29,080 bases of DNA from Pseudomonadota bacterium (lineage in GTDB: Bacteria > Pseudomonadota > Alphaproteobacteria > Rhizobiales > Hyphomicrobiaceae), in assembly GCA_023412745.1 (NCBI GenBank), contig JAEZBZ010000258.1:1-29080 (forward strand), read 5' to 3'. The notes under the pieces are model-generated. The model had not been told where the DNA came from. It ran no database searches and saw only the letters and a program-made list of their open reading frames with translations. A program made the translations under genes and the position numbers. Positions 15,311 to 23,017 of the stretch are shown piece after piece; position 1 is the first letter of the stretch; each line of letters opens with the position of its first letter.

Positions 15311-16260
15311 CCGGCATGACGGCGTCCGCGGAACAGAGGCACGTTCAGCGTGATGCTTTCTCCACGATTTTCGGCGGAGAACCGCCGATTGCCGAGCGCC
15401 TGCCGATGCTGCCCGTGGCCGTTGAGCGGGCAGCCAATGCGTGTTCGGACGACCTGCGCACGGTGGCGGCGTTGGTGCCGCAGATCCGTCTGACGGGTAT
15501 TTCGCGCGGTGTCGTGGGGCAGCTTGTCGACGCGGAAGAAGGTGGCAGCGTCGTTGAGATGCTGCATGCCCCGGAGTGGGATTCCCATCTTCTTGTTCAT
15601 TTGAATCGCGATCTGGTATTCGCGTATCTCGAAATGGTCCTCGGCGCCGACGGATCGCAGCCCGCCTACCGGGGCGATCGCCGGCTCACCCGCATCGAGA
15701 CGCAGGTTGCGCGCACGTTGATCGCGCGCCTTGGCAGGGCGCTCGAACTCGGATTTGCCTCGTTCGCGCAGACGGCATTCGCGGCGACGGAAGATCCGGC
15801 GCGCGTCGATCTCGACCTGATGGGCGGCGCCAATGCGGCCGTCGCTTTGCTTCATCTCCGCATCGATTTTGGAGATCGCGGCGGCGACGTTCAAATTGCC
15901 ATTCCGCGGTCCGTTCTCACGGCGTTGCGCCCCGCGCTCGCACCGTTGCCTGCTGGCGAGGCCGGACGTGCCGATCCTGGCTGGAGCCGGCAGATCCAGA
16001 ATGAGATCACGCGGACGCAACTTATCCTGCGCGCGGTCCTGGATGAGCGTATCCGGCCGATGGTCGATATTACCAATTTGCAGGTTGGCCAAATCCTGGA
16101 GCTTGAGGCGACCCCACGCAGCCGTATCCGCGTCGAATGCAACGGGCAGCCTTTGCTTTGGTGCGAAATCGGGAAGTCGAACGGGGCGTACACGCTGCGC
16201 GTGGATGGCTTCATCGATCAGGAGGAAGTGTTCATGCACCACCTGCTGTTCGGTCGATAG
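15307..16260 (+). CDS. fliM: Motor switch protein FliM (divergent)
   Basis: FliM sits in the C ring between FliG and FliN. The 317-residue product has the middle-domain pattern LLVHLNRDLVFAYLEMVLGA at about residues 95-114 and a C-terminal SpoA domain (about 240-315) with VDITNLQVGQILELEATP. Position between motA and fliN agrees. Two departures from the enteric protein are visible: no LSQ-EIDALL-type CheY-binding motif at the N-terminus (residues 1-30 have DAFSTIFGG instead), and the GGxG motif reads GADG at 113-116. Rhizobial FliM proteins are known to diverge, so this may be lineage-typical. The GTG start overlaps the motA stop (GTGA). Confidence 0.9.
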   Translation: MTGMTASAEQRHVQRDAFSTIFGGEPPIAERLPMLPVAVERAANACSDDLRTVAALVPQIRLTGISRGVVGQLVDAEEGGSVVEMLHAPEWDSHLLVHLNRDLVFAYLEMVLGADGSQPAYRGDRRLTRIETQVARTLIARLGRALELGFASFAQTAFAATEDPARVDLDLMGGANAAVALLHLRIDFGDRGGDVQIAIPRSVLTALRPALAPLPAGEAGRADPGWSRQIQNEITRTQLILRAVLDERIRPMVDITNLQVGQILELEATPRSRIRVECNGQPLLWCEIGKSNGAYTLRVDGFIDQEEVFMHHLLFGR

Positions 16261-16324
16261 CTGGTCACGTTGGCGCCGGACGTAACCTCGGTCGGCGCTC
16301 AACTCAGAATTCAGGGTGATGACA

Positions 16325-16738
16325 ATGTCTCAAGGCGCCAGTGCAACCAAACAGGATTCGCTGCTGCAGGAGTTTGCGGCCGAGCTGACACCCTCAGCCG
16401 AGGAGCTGGCCGCGGCACTTGGCCCGGCGCAGGCGGCCGCAAATGGGGATGCCTTGGGTGGCGCTCCCCTGGCGCGCAACCTCGAAATGATCATGCGCAT
16501 TCCGGTTTCTGTGCAGATCGTGCTCGGGTCGGCGACAATGCCGGTTTCTGGGCTAGCAAAACTCGGTCGAGGTGCTGTTATTCCATTGGATCGGCGAGTC
16601 GGGGAGCCGGTCGACGTGGTCGTCAATGGGCGCGTTGTGGCGCGAGGCGACGTCGTCGTAATGGATGAGGGCGGGTCTCGATTCGGTATCGCACTTACCG
16701 AGGTCGTGACTACGACGGGATCAGGTAGAGGGACCTAG
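16325..16738 (+). CDS. fliN: Motor switch protein FliN
   Basis: FliN forms the bottom of the C ring. The product of 137 residues has a variable acidic N-terminal tail and a C-terminal SpoA domain: LEMIMRIPVSVQIVLGSATM, GAVIPLDRRVGEPVDVVVNG and VARGDVVVMDEGGSRFGIAL, all typical for FliN. GTG at 16316 and ATG at 16319 are in frame, but AGGG at 16313-16316 is well spaced only for the ATG at 16325, which I chose. The gap to fliM is about 64 bases. fliG follows after 15 bases, giving the switch trio fliM-fliN-fliG. Confidence 0.94.
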   Translation: MSQGASATKQDSLLQEFAAELTPSAEELAAALGPAQAAANGDALGGAPLARNLEMIMRIPVSVQIVLGSATMPVSGLAKLGRGAVIPLDRRVGEPVDVVVNGRVVARGDVVVMDEGGSRFGIALTEVVTTTGSGRGT

Positions 16739-16753
16739 TTCATCTCGAGCGTC

Positions 16754-17785
16754 ATGACGAACCAGGTCGCATCCACAGCCGAGCCAGATATCAATTCGCT
16801 GGGCGGTCCAGAGAAGGTGGCTATTCTGCTGCTTGCTCTAGGGCGGCCCAAGGCTGCGCAGCTCCTGAAGCGTTTTGACCCCGAAGAAATTCGCCTGATC
16901 ACCAATGCAGCGAACAAGCTACCCTCTGTATCCGGGAGCGATCTCGGTGTCCTGGTCGAGGATTTCGCAAAGCTTTTTTCCGGCGGCGTGAATTTCGTCG
17001 GCACGGCGAACGAGGTCAAAAGCCTCCTGGCCGACATCATGAGCGAGGAGGAGATCGCTGCGGTTCTCAGCGAACGCAGCGATGAGCCTGATCCGGAAGA
17101 ATCAGTCTGGATAACTTTCACGCGCTTGAAAGATGATTCGCTGCGCGATTACCTGCTGGGGGAGCATCCCCAGATCGCGGCCGTTATTCTTTCGCGCATC
17201 GACTACGGTCTGGCGGCGCGGATTATCGGTTCCTTCCCCGCGGATGTCCGCAACTCGCTGCTCTGGCGCATGCTGGGCGTCAAGAACGTTGCGGATGATG
17301 CGCTCGCGGCGCTTGAGCGGGCGCTGAAGGAAGATCTCATCGCTTTGTCGTCGTTCAGCTCCGGTTCTCATGCCGGCATCGCAGAAATTCTGAACCGTCT
17401 CGACAAGTCGCAGTCCGATGCCGCGCTGCGCCTGCTGTCGGAAGTGCGGCCCGCGGATGTGCGCGCACTGCGCAGCATGCTGTTTACGTTCGAGGATTTG
17501 TACGCACTGTCACCGAAATCGCTCAGCGTGGTGCTCAATCAGGTGCCCGTAGATCAACTCGTCAAGGCGCTGCACGGCACGGATGCCCCGTTCCAGACGG
17601 CGGTTCTGGCGGTGCTGGGATCGCGCGCGCGCAGGATGCTGGAGGCCGAATTGCAGCCTGGCCGGGAGCCGCCGGCGCGGGAGGTTGACGAGGCCCGGCG
17701 GACGATCGTCGACGTGGTGCTGAAGCTGAATGCTCAAGGGCAGATCGAACTGCCGTCGACCGACGTAGACAGCCAGGCGGCTTAA
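16754..17785 (+). CDS. fliG: Motor switch protein FliG
   Basis: FliG links the C ring to the MS ring and takes torque from the stator. The 343-residue product shows GGPEKVAILLLALG near residues 17-30, EHPQ at 137-140 and an LFTF version of the MFxF hinge motif at 243-246. The C-terminal torque helix reads SRARRMLEAEL (290-300); by my alignment the paired aspartates of enteric FliG are replaced by Ala-Glu there, which needs a real alignment to confirm. Length is normal for FliG. It is followed by flhB after 16 bases that include a strong GGAGG. Confidence 0.96.
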   Translation: MTNQVASTAEPDINSLGGPEKVAILLLALGRPKAAQLLKRFDPEEIRLITNAANKLPSVSGSDLGVLVEDFAKLFSGGVNFVGTANEVKSLLADIMSEEEIAAVLSERSDEPDPEESVWITFTRLKDDSLRDYLLGEHPQIAAVILSRIDYGLAARIIGSFPADVRNSLLWRMLGVKNVADDALAALERALKEDLIALSSFSSGSHAGIAEILNRLDKSQSDAALRLLSEVRPADVRALRSMLFTFEDLYALSPKSLSVVLNQVPVDQLVKALHGTDAPFQTAVLAVLGSRARRMLEAELQPGREPPAREVDEARRTIVDVVLKLNAQGQIELPSTDVDSQAA

Positions 17786-17801
17786 CGGAGGCTTTCAGCC
17801 G

Positions 17802-18890
17802 ATGTCTGAAGCGCCGGATAAAGAGAGCAAAACAGAAGAGGCGACCGAGAAAAAGACCCGCGATGCCGTCGAGAAAGGCAATATTCCTTTCTCAAAGGAA
17901 ACAGCGGTGTTCGGTTCCTTGCTGGGCGTCTTCATCATCGCATCGTTGTTCGCCGCCCGAGTCGGCGAAATCCAATATGTCCTGCGGCCTTTCATCGACA
18001 ATCCGGGTGGCTGGTCGTTGGAAAACGGCGGCGATGCCGTGAACGTGCTCGCCGGCGTCGGCTGGGCGGCGGCTTCGATTATGATGCCCGCGATCGTGGT
18101 TCTGGCTGCATTGGGCCTTGCCTCGTCCCTGCTGCAGAACGTGCCCAGTATGGTCGGCGACCGCATCCAGCCGAAATTGTCCCGGCTTTCCATCAAGCAA
18201 GGGTGGAGCCGGCTATTTGGGCCCCAGGGTCGCGTCGAGTTTTTGAAGGCAACATTCAAATTCGGCGCAATAAGTGTCGTCGGCTTTATGCTTGTTGGCG
18301 CGGTTCGCAACGATGTCTTGAATGCCATGTTCATGGAACCGAGCGAACTGCCGGGGCTTATTCATGGCGTCGCGAAATCGCTGATCGCCGGTGTGGTCGT
18401 TGCAACGTTGCTTCTGATGGCGGTGGATCTCGTTTGGTCGCGGATCTACTGGAAGCAAGAGCTTCGCATGACCCGTCAAGAGGTGAAGGACGAGCACAAG
18501 CAGATGGATGGCGATCCGATCCTCAAGGCCAGAATGCGATCTCTGGCGCGGGATCGGTCCCGGAAGCGAATGATTGCGGCAGTACCGAAGGCAACGCTCG
18601 TCATTGTCAACCCGACTCACTATGCCGTCGCGCTGCGCTACACGCGCGATGAAGGTGGCGCACCGCGTGTCATCGCCAAGGGCACAGACCTGATAGCATT
18701 GAAAATCAGGAGCATCGCCGAAGAAAATGAGATTCCGGTCGTTGAAGACAAGCTTCTGGCAAGATCCCTGTACAAGAAAGTTGAAGTCGATCACATGATT
18801 CCGCCGGAATTTTACAAAGCGGTGGCACAGATCGTGTTTTTCCTGATGTCGCGTGGCGGCAACAGGAAAGGGCATAGTTTGCAGGGTTGA
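17802..18890 (+). CDS. flhB: Flagellar export switch protein FlhB
   Basis: FlhB controls the change of export specificity from rod and hook to filament substrates. The 362-residue protein has four membrane segments (about residues 35-52, 90-112, 152-168 and 190-211) and a cytoplasmic domain with the autocleavage motif NPTH at 270-273 in VIVNPTHYAVALRY. The N-terminus begins SEAPDKESKTEEATEKKTRD, as usual for FlhB. A strong GGAGG lies before the ATG. Position after fliG is as in rhizobial clusters. The next gene starts four bases after the stop. Confidence 0.97.
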   Translation: MSEAPDKESKTEEATEKKTRDAVEKGNIPFSKETAVFGSLLGVFIIASLFAARVGEIQYVLRPFIDNPGGWSLENGGDAVNVLAGVGWAAASIMMPAIVVLAALGLASSLLQNVPSMVGDRIQPKLSRLSIKQGWSRLFGPQGRVEFLKATFKFGAISVVGFMLVGAVRNDVLNAMFMEPSELPGLIHGVAKSLIAGVVVATLLLMAVDLVWSRIYWKQELRMTRQEVKDEHKQMDGDPILKARMRSLARDRSRKRMIAAVPKATLVIVNPTHYAVALRYTRDEGGAPRVIAKGTDLIALKIRSIAEENEIPVVEDKLLARSLYKKVEVDHMIPPEFYKAVAQIVFFLMSRGGNRKGHSLQG

Positions 18891-18894
18891 GGAA

Positions 18895-19383
18895 ATGCGG
18901 AAAGAGGCGTGCGATACGACGCGACAGCGTGAGATTGCTCTAGCTGACGCCGTCAGGGAAATTGCGTCCGAGCTTCGGCTCGTGGAGTCAGCGGATTTTG
19001 TCGCCTTCATCCGCACGGAGCAGTTCGGGAATATCGAGCAACTCGTAAATTCCTCCACGGAGCTGTTCTATAGGCCCAATACCTTTTCATTCGGCCATTC
19101 CGCCGATGTGATGATGAATTGGGGGGAAGCGCCGTCGGTTGTGCTCGATATGGAATTCCACTATCGGCAGGTGAACGTCTATTTTCGCCTGGTCCTCGAA
19201 GCGCTGCAGGCTGGCGTTGAGATCGACTACATATCCTTCGACCAGGCATCCGCAGATCCGGGTGACAATACGCAGAGGTTGATACAAGCTATCGCCGATG
19301 CGCGGCTTGCTCCGGTATCGTCCTCACTGCGTATGGACGGAGAGCGCTTGGCTGATAATCAATCGGTCACACACCCACTCTGA
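18895..19383 (+). CDS. Unidentified protein of the flagellar operon
   Basis: A soluble protein of 162 residues starting MRKEACDTTRQREIALADAV. The N-terminal third is helical and charged, the rest mixed, with the distinctive segments FRLVLEALQAGVEIDYISFD and MMNWGEAPSVVLDMEFHYRQ. No signal peptide, membrane segment or catalytic motif is visible, and I do not recognise a family. The frame is open to 18853, but the ATG at 18895 has TTGAGGAA directly upstream and lies right after the flhB stop. A gene of unknown function occurs at a comparable place in the rhizobial clusters I recall. Placement between the export switch and flgB suggests a motor or assembly role, unproven. Confidence 0.75.
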   Translation: MRKEACDTTRQREIALADAVREIASELRLVESADFVAFIRTEQFGNIEQLVNSSTELFYRPNTFSFGHSADVMMNWGEAPSVVLDMEFHYRQVNVYFRLVLEALQAGVEIDYISFDQASADPGDNTQRLIQAIADARLAPVSSSLRMDGERLADNQSVTHPL

Positions 19384-19432
19384 AAATGGGACCGACAGTC
19401 TCCGGTAAGCCTGGGACAAGACAAACATCCTA

Positions 19433-19454
19433 GCAATTCGTAAATTCGAATTGC
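19433..19454. repeat. Inverted repeat upstream of flgB
   Basis: GCAATTCG, loop TAAATT, CGAATTGC is a perfect 8-bp inverted repeat ending 10 bases before the flgB ATG, in an 81-base gap that is long for this operon. The following GGGGG could be part of the flgB ribosome binding site. It may be an operator or an mRNA hairpin; no T run supports a terminator. Confidence 0.45.
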
Positions 19455-19464
19455 CGGGGGTTTA

Positions 19465-19845
19465 ATGATTCCAGTCCATCTTTTCGATCTGGTATCCCAG
19501 CACAACAGTTGGCTGACTGTGCGGCAATCCGCACTCGCGGGCAATATCGCCAACGCCAACACCCCTGGGTACAAGGCGCTTGATACACAGGATTTTGAGT
19601 CCGTCCTCAATTCCGTCCCGCTGGGTATGGCGGCAACGCAGCCCGGCCATTTGAATCCTACGCCCAGCGGGCCGCCCGTGACGGATGTGCGCGAGGATGA
19701 ATCCTGGGACGTCCTGCATTCCGGCAACACGGTCAGTCTTGAGCAGGAGTTGGTCAAGGCCGGCGAAGTGCGCGGCTCGTTTGCACTCAATGCCGGCGTG
19801 ACCAAAGCGTTTCATCGCATGCTCTTGGCCAGCACGAAAGGCTGA
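19465..19845 (+). CDS. flgB: Flagellar proximal-rod protein FlgB
   Basis: FlgB is a rod subunit. The 126-residue protein has the N-terminal rod motif AGNIANANTPGYKALDTQDF at about residues 28-47 and a central variable segment. The C-terminus KAFHRMLLASTKG is typical of FlgB. Length is slightly below the enteric protein (138). It is followed five bases after its stop by flgC, the universal pairing, and then by fliE. The hairpin 19433-19454 precedes its start. Confidence 0.95.
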   Translation: MIPVHLFDLVSQHNSWLTVRQSALAGNIANANTPGYKALDTQDFESVLNSVPLGMAATQPGHLNPTPSGPPVTDVREDESWDVLHSGNTVSLEQELVKAGEVRGSFALNAGVTKAFHRMLLASTKG

Positions 19846-19850
19846 CGATC

Positions 19851-20270
19851 ATGGCTGATCCGTTACAGGTCACCTTGCGTGTGGCTGCTTCGGGCTTGCA
19901 GGCTCAGTCCAATCGCGTGCGGGTCGTTTCGGAGAATATGGCCAACGCGCATTCGACCGCGAGCGTCGCGGGGGCTGATCCCTATACCCGCAAAACATTG
20001 ACTTTCGAAAGCGAGGTTGACCGCGTTTCAGGTGCCAATCTGGTCAAAATCGAAAGTATCGATACTGATCCATCGCCATTCCGCCTGGAGCACGATCCCA
20101 ATCATCCGGCGGCCGATGCGGCGGGGTATGTGAAGCTGCCCAACGTCAATCTCATGGTCGAGATGGCGGATATGCGTGAGGCGAATCGCTCCTATGAAGC
20201 GAACCTGCAGGTCATCAAGCAGGCTCGTGAGATGATTTCGATGACAATTGATCTTCTGAGGTCAACATAA
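19851..20270 (+). CDS. flgC: Flagellar proximal-rod protein FlgC
   Basis: FlgC is a rod subunit that works with FlgB, FlgF and FliE. The 139-residue product has the N-terminal rod motif SGLQAQSNRVRVVSENMANA followed by HSTASVAGADPYTRKTLTFE, and the C-terminal VNLMVEMADMREANRSYEAN with VIKQAREMISMTIDLLRS, all diagnostic of FlgC. Length is normal. Its stop codon shares one base with the fliE start (TAATG). Nothing unusual is seen. Confidence 0.96.
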   Translation: MADPLQVTLRVAASGLQAQSNRVRVVSENMANAHSTASVAGADPYTRKTLTFESEVDRVSGANLVKIESIDTDPSPFRLEHDPNHPAADAAGYVKLPNVNLMVEMADMREANRSYEANLQVIKQAREMISMTIDLLRST

Positions 20271-20605
20271 TGATCGATCAGATTTCGCCGATTGGCGCGC
20301 ATGCAATTGGTCCTGTCGGCGGGGCGTCGCGTGCTGGGGCGACTGGTGCTGCTGGCGCGACTGGCGCCGCTGGTGCTGCCGCCGGCGCCGGCGATTTTTC
20401 TTCAGTCCTGAGCCGGATGATCACCGAAGCGACCGATACGCTGCGCGCCTCCGAGGCGGCATCGATTGCCGGCGTCAAAGGGCAGGCGACCGTGCAGCAG
20501 GTTGTTGAGCATGTGATGGCGGCTGAGCAAACGCTGCAGGCTGCAATCGCCATACGCGACAAGGTCACGGCGGCGTATCTCGAATTGGGCAGAATGCAGA
20601 TTTAA
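20270..20605 (+). CDS. fliE: Hook-basal body protein FliE with Gly/Ala-rich linker
   Basis: FliE joins the MS ring to the rod. The 111-residue protein has the family C-terminus with VVEHVMAAEQTLQAAIAIRD and KVTAAYLELGRMQI, and a middle helix with FSSVLSRMITEATDTLRASE. Residues 22-41 are an unusual low-complexity stretch of only Gly, Ala and Thr (GATGAA repeated), encoded by an 18-bp tandem duplication at 20336-20371. The start overlaps the flgC stop by one base. flgG follows 15 bases after its stop. Confidence 0.94.
   Translation: MIDQISPIGAHAIGPVGGASRAGATGAAGATGAAGAAAGAGDFSSVLSRMITEATDTLRASEAASIAGVKGQATVQQVVEHVMAAEQTLQAAIAIRDKVTAAYLELGRMQI
20336..20371 (+). repeat. 18-bp tandem duplication inside fliE
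   Basis: Two adjacent 18-base units, 20336-20353 and 20354-20371, agree at 15 of 18 positions and both encode GATGAA. A third, partial GC-rich unit follows. The repeat keeps frame and lengthens the flexible N-terminal linker of FliE. Such a repeat is prone to slippage. Confidence 0.7.
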
Positions 20606-20620
20606 AGGGACGACGCGACT

Positions 20621-21409
20621 ATGCGAGCGCTAGCCATTGCGGCCACTGGCATGAATGCCCAGCAACTGAACCTGGAAGTCATCGCCAATAATATTGCGAA
20701 TATAAATACGACCGGGTTCAAGCGCGCGCGCGCCGAGTTTACTGACCTGCTCTATCAGGCTGAGCGCGCTGCTGGCGCGCCCAATCGGGGTGGCGATACG
20801 ATGATCCCGGAAGGGGCGCAGGTCGGACTTGGTGTGCGATCCGCTGCAATTCGCAATCTGCACATGCAGGGAGCACTGACAAACACCACGAACAAGCTCG
20901 ACCTCGCATTGAATGGCCGTGGCTGGTTTCAGGTCGAAGGCGCCGAAGGTGAAACGCTTTATACACGCGCAGGCGCTTTCAACAAGGATGCCAACGGTCA
21001 GATCGTGACCGTCGACGGCTATGTCGTGCAGCCTGCAATCACCATTCCGACGAATGCGACCGCTATCATCATCAATGAAAGCGGACAGGTCTACGTTCGC
21101 ATCGAGAACGAGATCGACCTGCAAAATCTCGGCCAGCTTACGCTGGCGAATTTTGCCAACGAGGCCGGTCTCGATCCTCTGGGCGGAAATCTCTACCGCG
21201 AAACGGTTGCTTCAGGCGCTGCGGTTGTCGGGATGCCGGGTGATCCCGGATACGCCAAGGTACATCAGGGCTATCTCGAGAATTCTAACGTCGATCCGGT
21301 AAAGGAAATTACCGAGCTCATTTCGGCACAGCGCGCATATGAAATGAACTCGAAGGTGATCCAGGCGGCGGATGATATGTTCGGCACCATCGCCAAGGGT
21401 ATTCGCTGA
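20621..21409 (+). CDS. flgG: Flagellar distal-rod protein FlgG
   Basis: FlgG makes the distal rod. The 262-residue product begins MRALAIAATGMNAQQLNLEV and contains IANNIANINTTGFKRARAEF, DLLYQAERAAG, GLGVRSAAIRNLHMQGALT and a C-terminus with SNVDPVKEITELISAQRAYE then MNSKVIQAADDM, which together are diagnostic. Length is exactly that of most FlgG proteins. flgA begins one base after its stop. The gene is distinguishable from flgF (12749, opposite strand) by its N-terminus and QGALT region. Confidence 0.97.
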   Translation: MRALAIAATGMNAQQLNLEVIANNIANINTTGFKRARAEFTDLLYQAERAAGAPNRGGDTMIPEGAQVGLGVRSAAIRNLHMQGALTNTTNKLDLALNGRGWFQVEGAEGETLYTRAGAFNKDANGQIVTVDGYVVQPAITIPTNATAIIINESGQVYVRIENEIDLQNLGQLTLANFANEAGLDPLGGNLYRETVASGAAVVGMPGDPGYAKVHQGYLENSNVDPVKEITELISAQRAYEMNSKVIQAADDMFGTIAKGIR

Positions 21410-21410
21410 T

Positions 21411-21911
21411 ATGTTCGGTGCGCGCGCCATTTCCTCTCACAGCTCGCTGGGATTGGCGATCGGATTGGTGTGCTTTTTGAGCGCACTGGTCGGACTGTTT
21501 ACGGGGTCGGCAGCGATCGCGAATGTGCAGTCTCTGCCGGTGCCGCGCGTGGCCATCTATCCAGGCGATGCAATCGGGCCTGAACATCTGGATCAGCGCC
21601 TGTTTCGCTCTGTCGCAAGTCAGATGCCGATTTTTGTTTCTCCCGACGCTCTGATCGGAAAGGTCGCGCGGAGAACGCTGCTGCCTGGCCAGCCGGTTCC
21701 GTTCAATGCCGTCAGAGAGCCTCACGTGATTACGCAGGGCAAGGCCGCAACCGTCGTATTCCAGGCTGGTGGCCTGACTATAACAGGGCTTGGCATCGCG
21801 CTGCAGTCGGCTGGTATCGGCGATGTCGTTAGCGTCCGAAACGCGGATTCGGGGACAGTTATCCGCGGTATTGTGCAGAATGACGGCAGTATCAGGGTGG
21901 GATTTCAGTGA
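21411..21911 (+). CDS. flgA: P-ring assembly chaperone FlgA
   Basis: FlgA is the periplasmic chaperone for P-ring formation by FlgI. The product of 166 residues has an N-terminal export signal (hydrophobic residues 13-36, possible cleavage after IAN or AIA) and a SAF-like region with LPVPRVAIYPGDAIGPEHLD, VARRTLLPGQPVPFNAVREP and GLTITGLGIALQSAGIGDVV, typical of the FlgA C-terminal domain. It is short compared with enteric FlgA (about 219), as in other rhizobia. The open frame extends upstream to 21372, inside flgG; the ATG at 21411 is right after the flgG stop. The stop overlaps the flgI start. Confidence 0.92.
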   Translation: MFGARAISSHSSLGLAIGLVCFLSALVGLFTGSAAIANVQSLPVPRVAIYPGDAIGPEHLDQRLFRSVASQMPIFVSPDALIGKVARRTLLPGQPVPFNAVREPHVITQGKAATVVFQAGGLTITGLGIALQSAGIGDVVSVRNADSGTVIRGIVQNDGSIRVGFQ

Positions 21912-23017
21912 TCGGTCGGATTGCGATTGCCTGCCTCATGGCGTTGCTGGCGCTGGTTCCGGAAACGGCATCGGCGGCAAGCCGTATCAAGGATATCGTT
22001 TCCGTTCAGGGCATCCGCGTTAATCAATTGGTCGGATACGGACTGGTTATCGGCCTGAACGGCACCGGCGATAGCCTGCGGAATTCGCCATTTACCGAGC
22101 AATCTATGCAGTCGATGCTCGATCGCATGGGCGTTAACGTGCGAAATGCGCGGCCGCGTTCCAAGAACGTTGCCGCGGTGATGGTGACGGCCGAGCTGCC
22201 GGCATTCATCGGTCAGGGATCGCGGATTGACGTCACGGTGTCGTCCATGGGCGATGCAACGTCCTTGGCAGGTGGCACGCTGGTGCTGACGCCGCTGACC
22301 GGCGCCGACGACAAGATCTATGCCGTTGCTCAGGGGCCGATTGCCGTTACCGGTTTTGCGGCGGGCGGAAAATCCGAGACAGTGACGCAGGGCGTTCCGA
22401 CGACGGGTCGCATCGCCAATGGCGGACTGGTTGAGCGCGAGGCGCCGGGCCGTTTTTCCGATGAACGGTTCATTGTGCTGGAACTGCGCAGTCCGGATTT
22501 TGCGACAGCGGTTCGCGTCGCCGACGTTGTCAACGCCTATAGTGGGCAGACGTACGGGATACGCACGGCGCGCGAAGAGGATTTGCGGACCATCACGCTG
22601 GCGCGTCCACGTAATGTCAGTGCAGCGCGTTTCATGGCGGAAATCGGCGAATTGCTCGTCGAGACCGATGCGCCGGCGCGCGTCGTGATCGACGAGCGAA
22701 CCGGAACCATCGTGATCGGGCGTGATGTTCAAATCTCCACGGTTGCGGTGGCGCACGGCAATCTGTCGGTAAGGGTCACCGATATTCCGAAGGTTTCGCA
22801 GCCGGAGCCATTTTCCAGGGGCGAAACGAAAGTTACGCACGACACTGTCGTGCAGGCCGAGCAGGAAGGGGGAAACATCGCAATCGTCGGTGGAACAAAC
22901 CTGCAGCTGCTGGTCAGCGGCTTGAATAAGATCGGGCTTAAGCCGCAGGGCATTATTGCCATCCTGCAGGCGATAAAGACGGCGGGTGCGCTGCAGGCGG
23001 AGCTGGTTGTGCAATGA
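21908..23017 (+). CDS. flgI: Flagellar P-ring protein FlgI
   Basis: FlgI forms the P ring in the peptidoglycan layer. The 369-residue protein has a signal peptide (residues 1-23, cleavage expected after ASA) followed by SRIKDIVSVQGIRVNQLVGY and GLVIGLNGTGDSLRNSPFTE, the canonical FlgI start of the mature form, and a C-terminus with GLNKIGLKPQGIIAILQAIK followed by AGALQAELVV. The GTG start overlaps the flgA stop as GTGA. The 3' end overlaps motE as ATGA. Length is normal. A long open frame on the opposite strand (21905-23134) is a composition shadow. Confidence 0.97.
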   Translation: MIGRIAIACLMALLALVPETASAASRIKDIVSVQGIRVNQLVGYGLVIGLNGTGDSLRNSPFTEQSMQSMLDRMGVNVRNARPRSKNVAAVMVTAELPAFIGQGSRIDVTVSSMGDATSLAGGTLVLTPLTGADDKIYAVAQGPIAVTGFAAGGKSETVTQGVPTTGRIANGGLVEREAPGRFSDERFIVLELRSPDFATAVRVADVVNAYSGQTYGIRTAREEDLRTITLARPRNVSAARFMAEIGELLVETDAPARVVIDERTGTIVIGRDVQISTVAVAHGNLSVRVTDIPKVSQPEPFSRGETKVTHDTVVQAEQEGGNIAIVGGTNLQLLVSGLNKIGLKPQGIIAILQAIKTAGALQAELVVQ

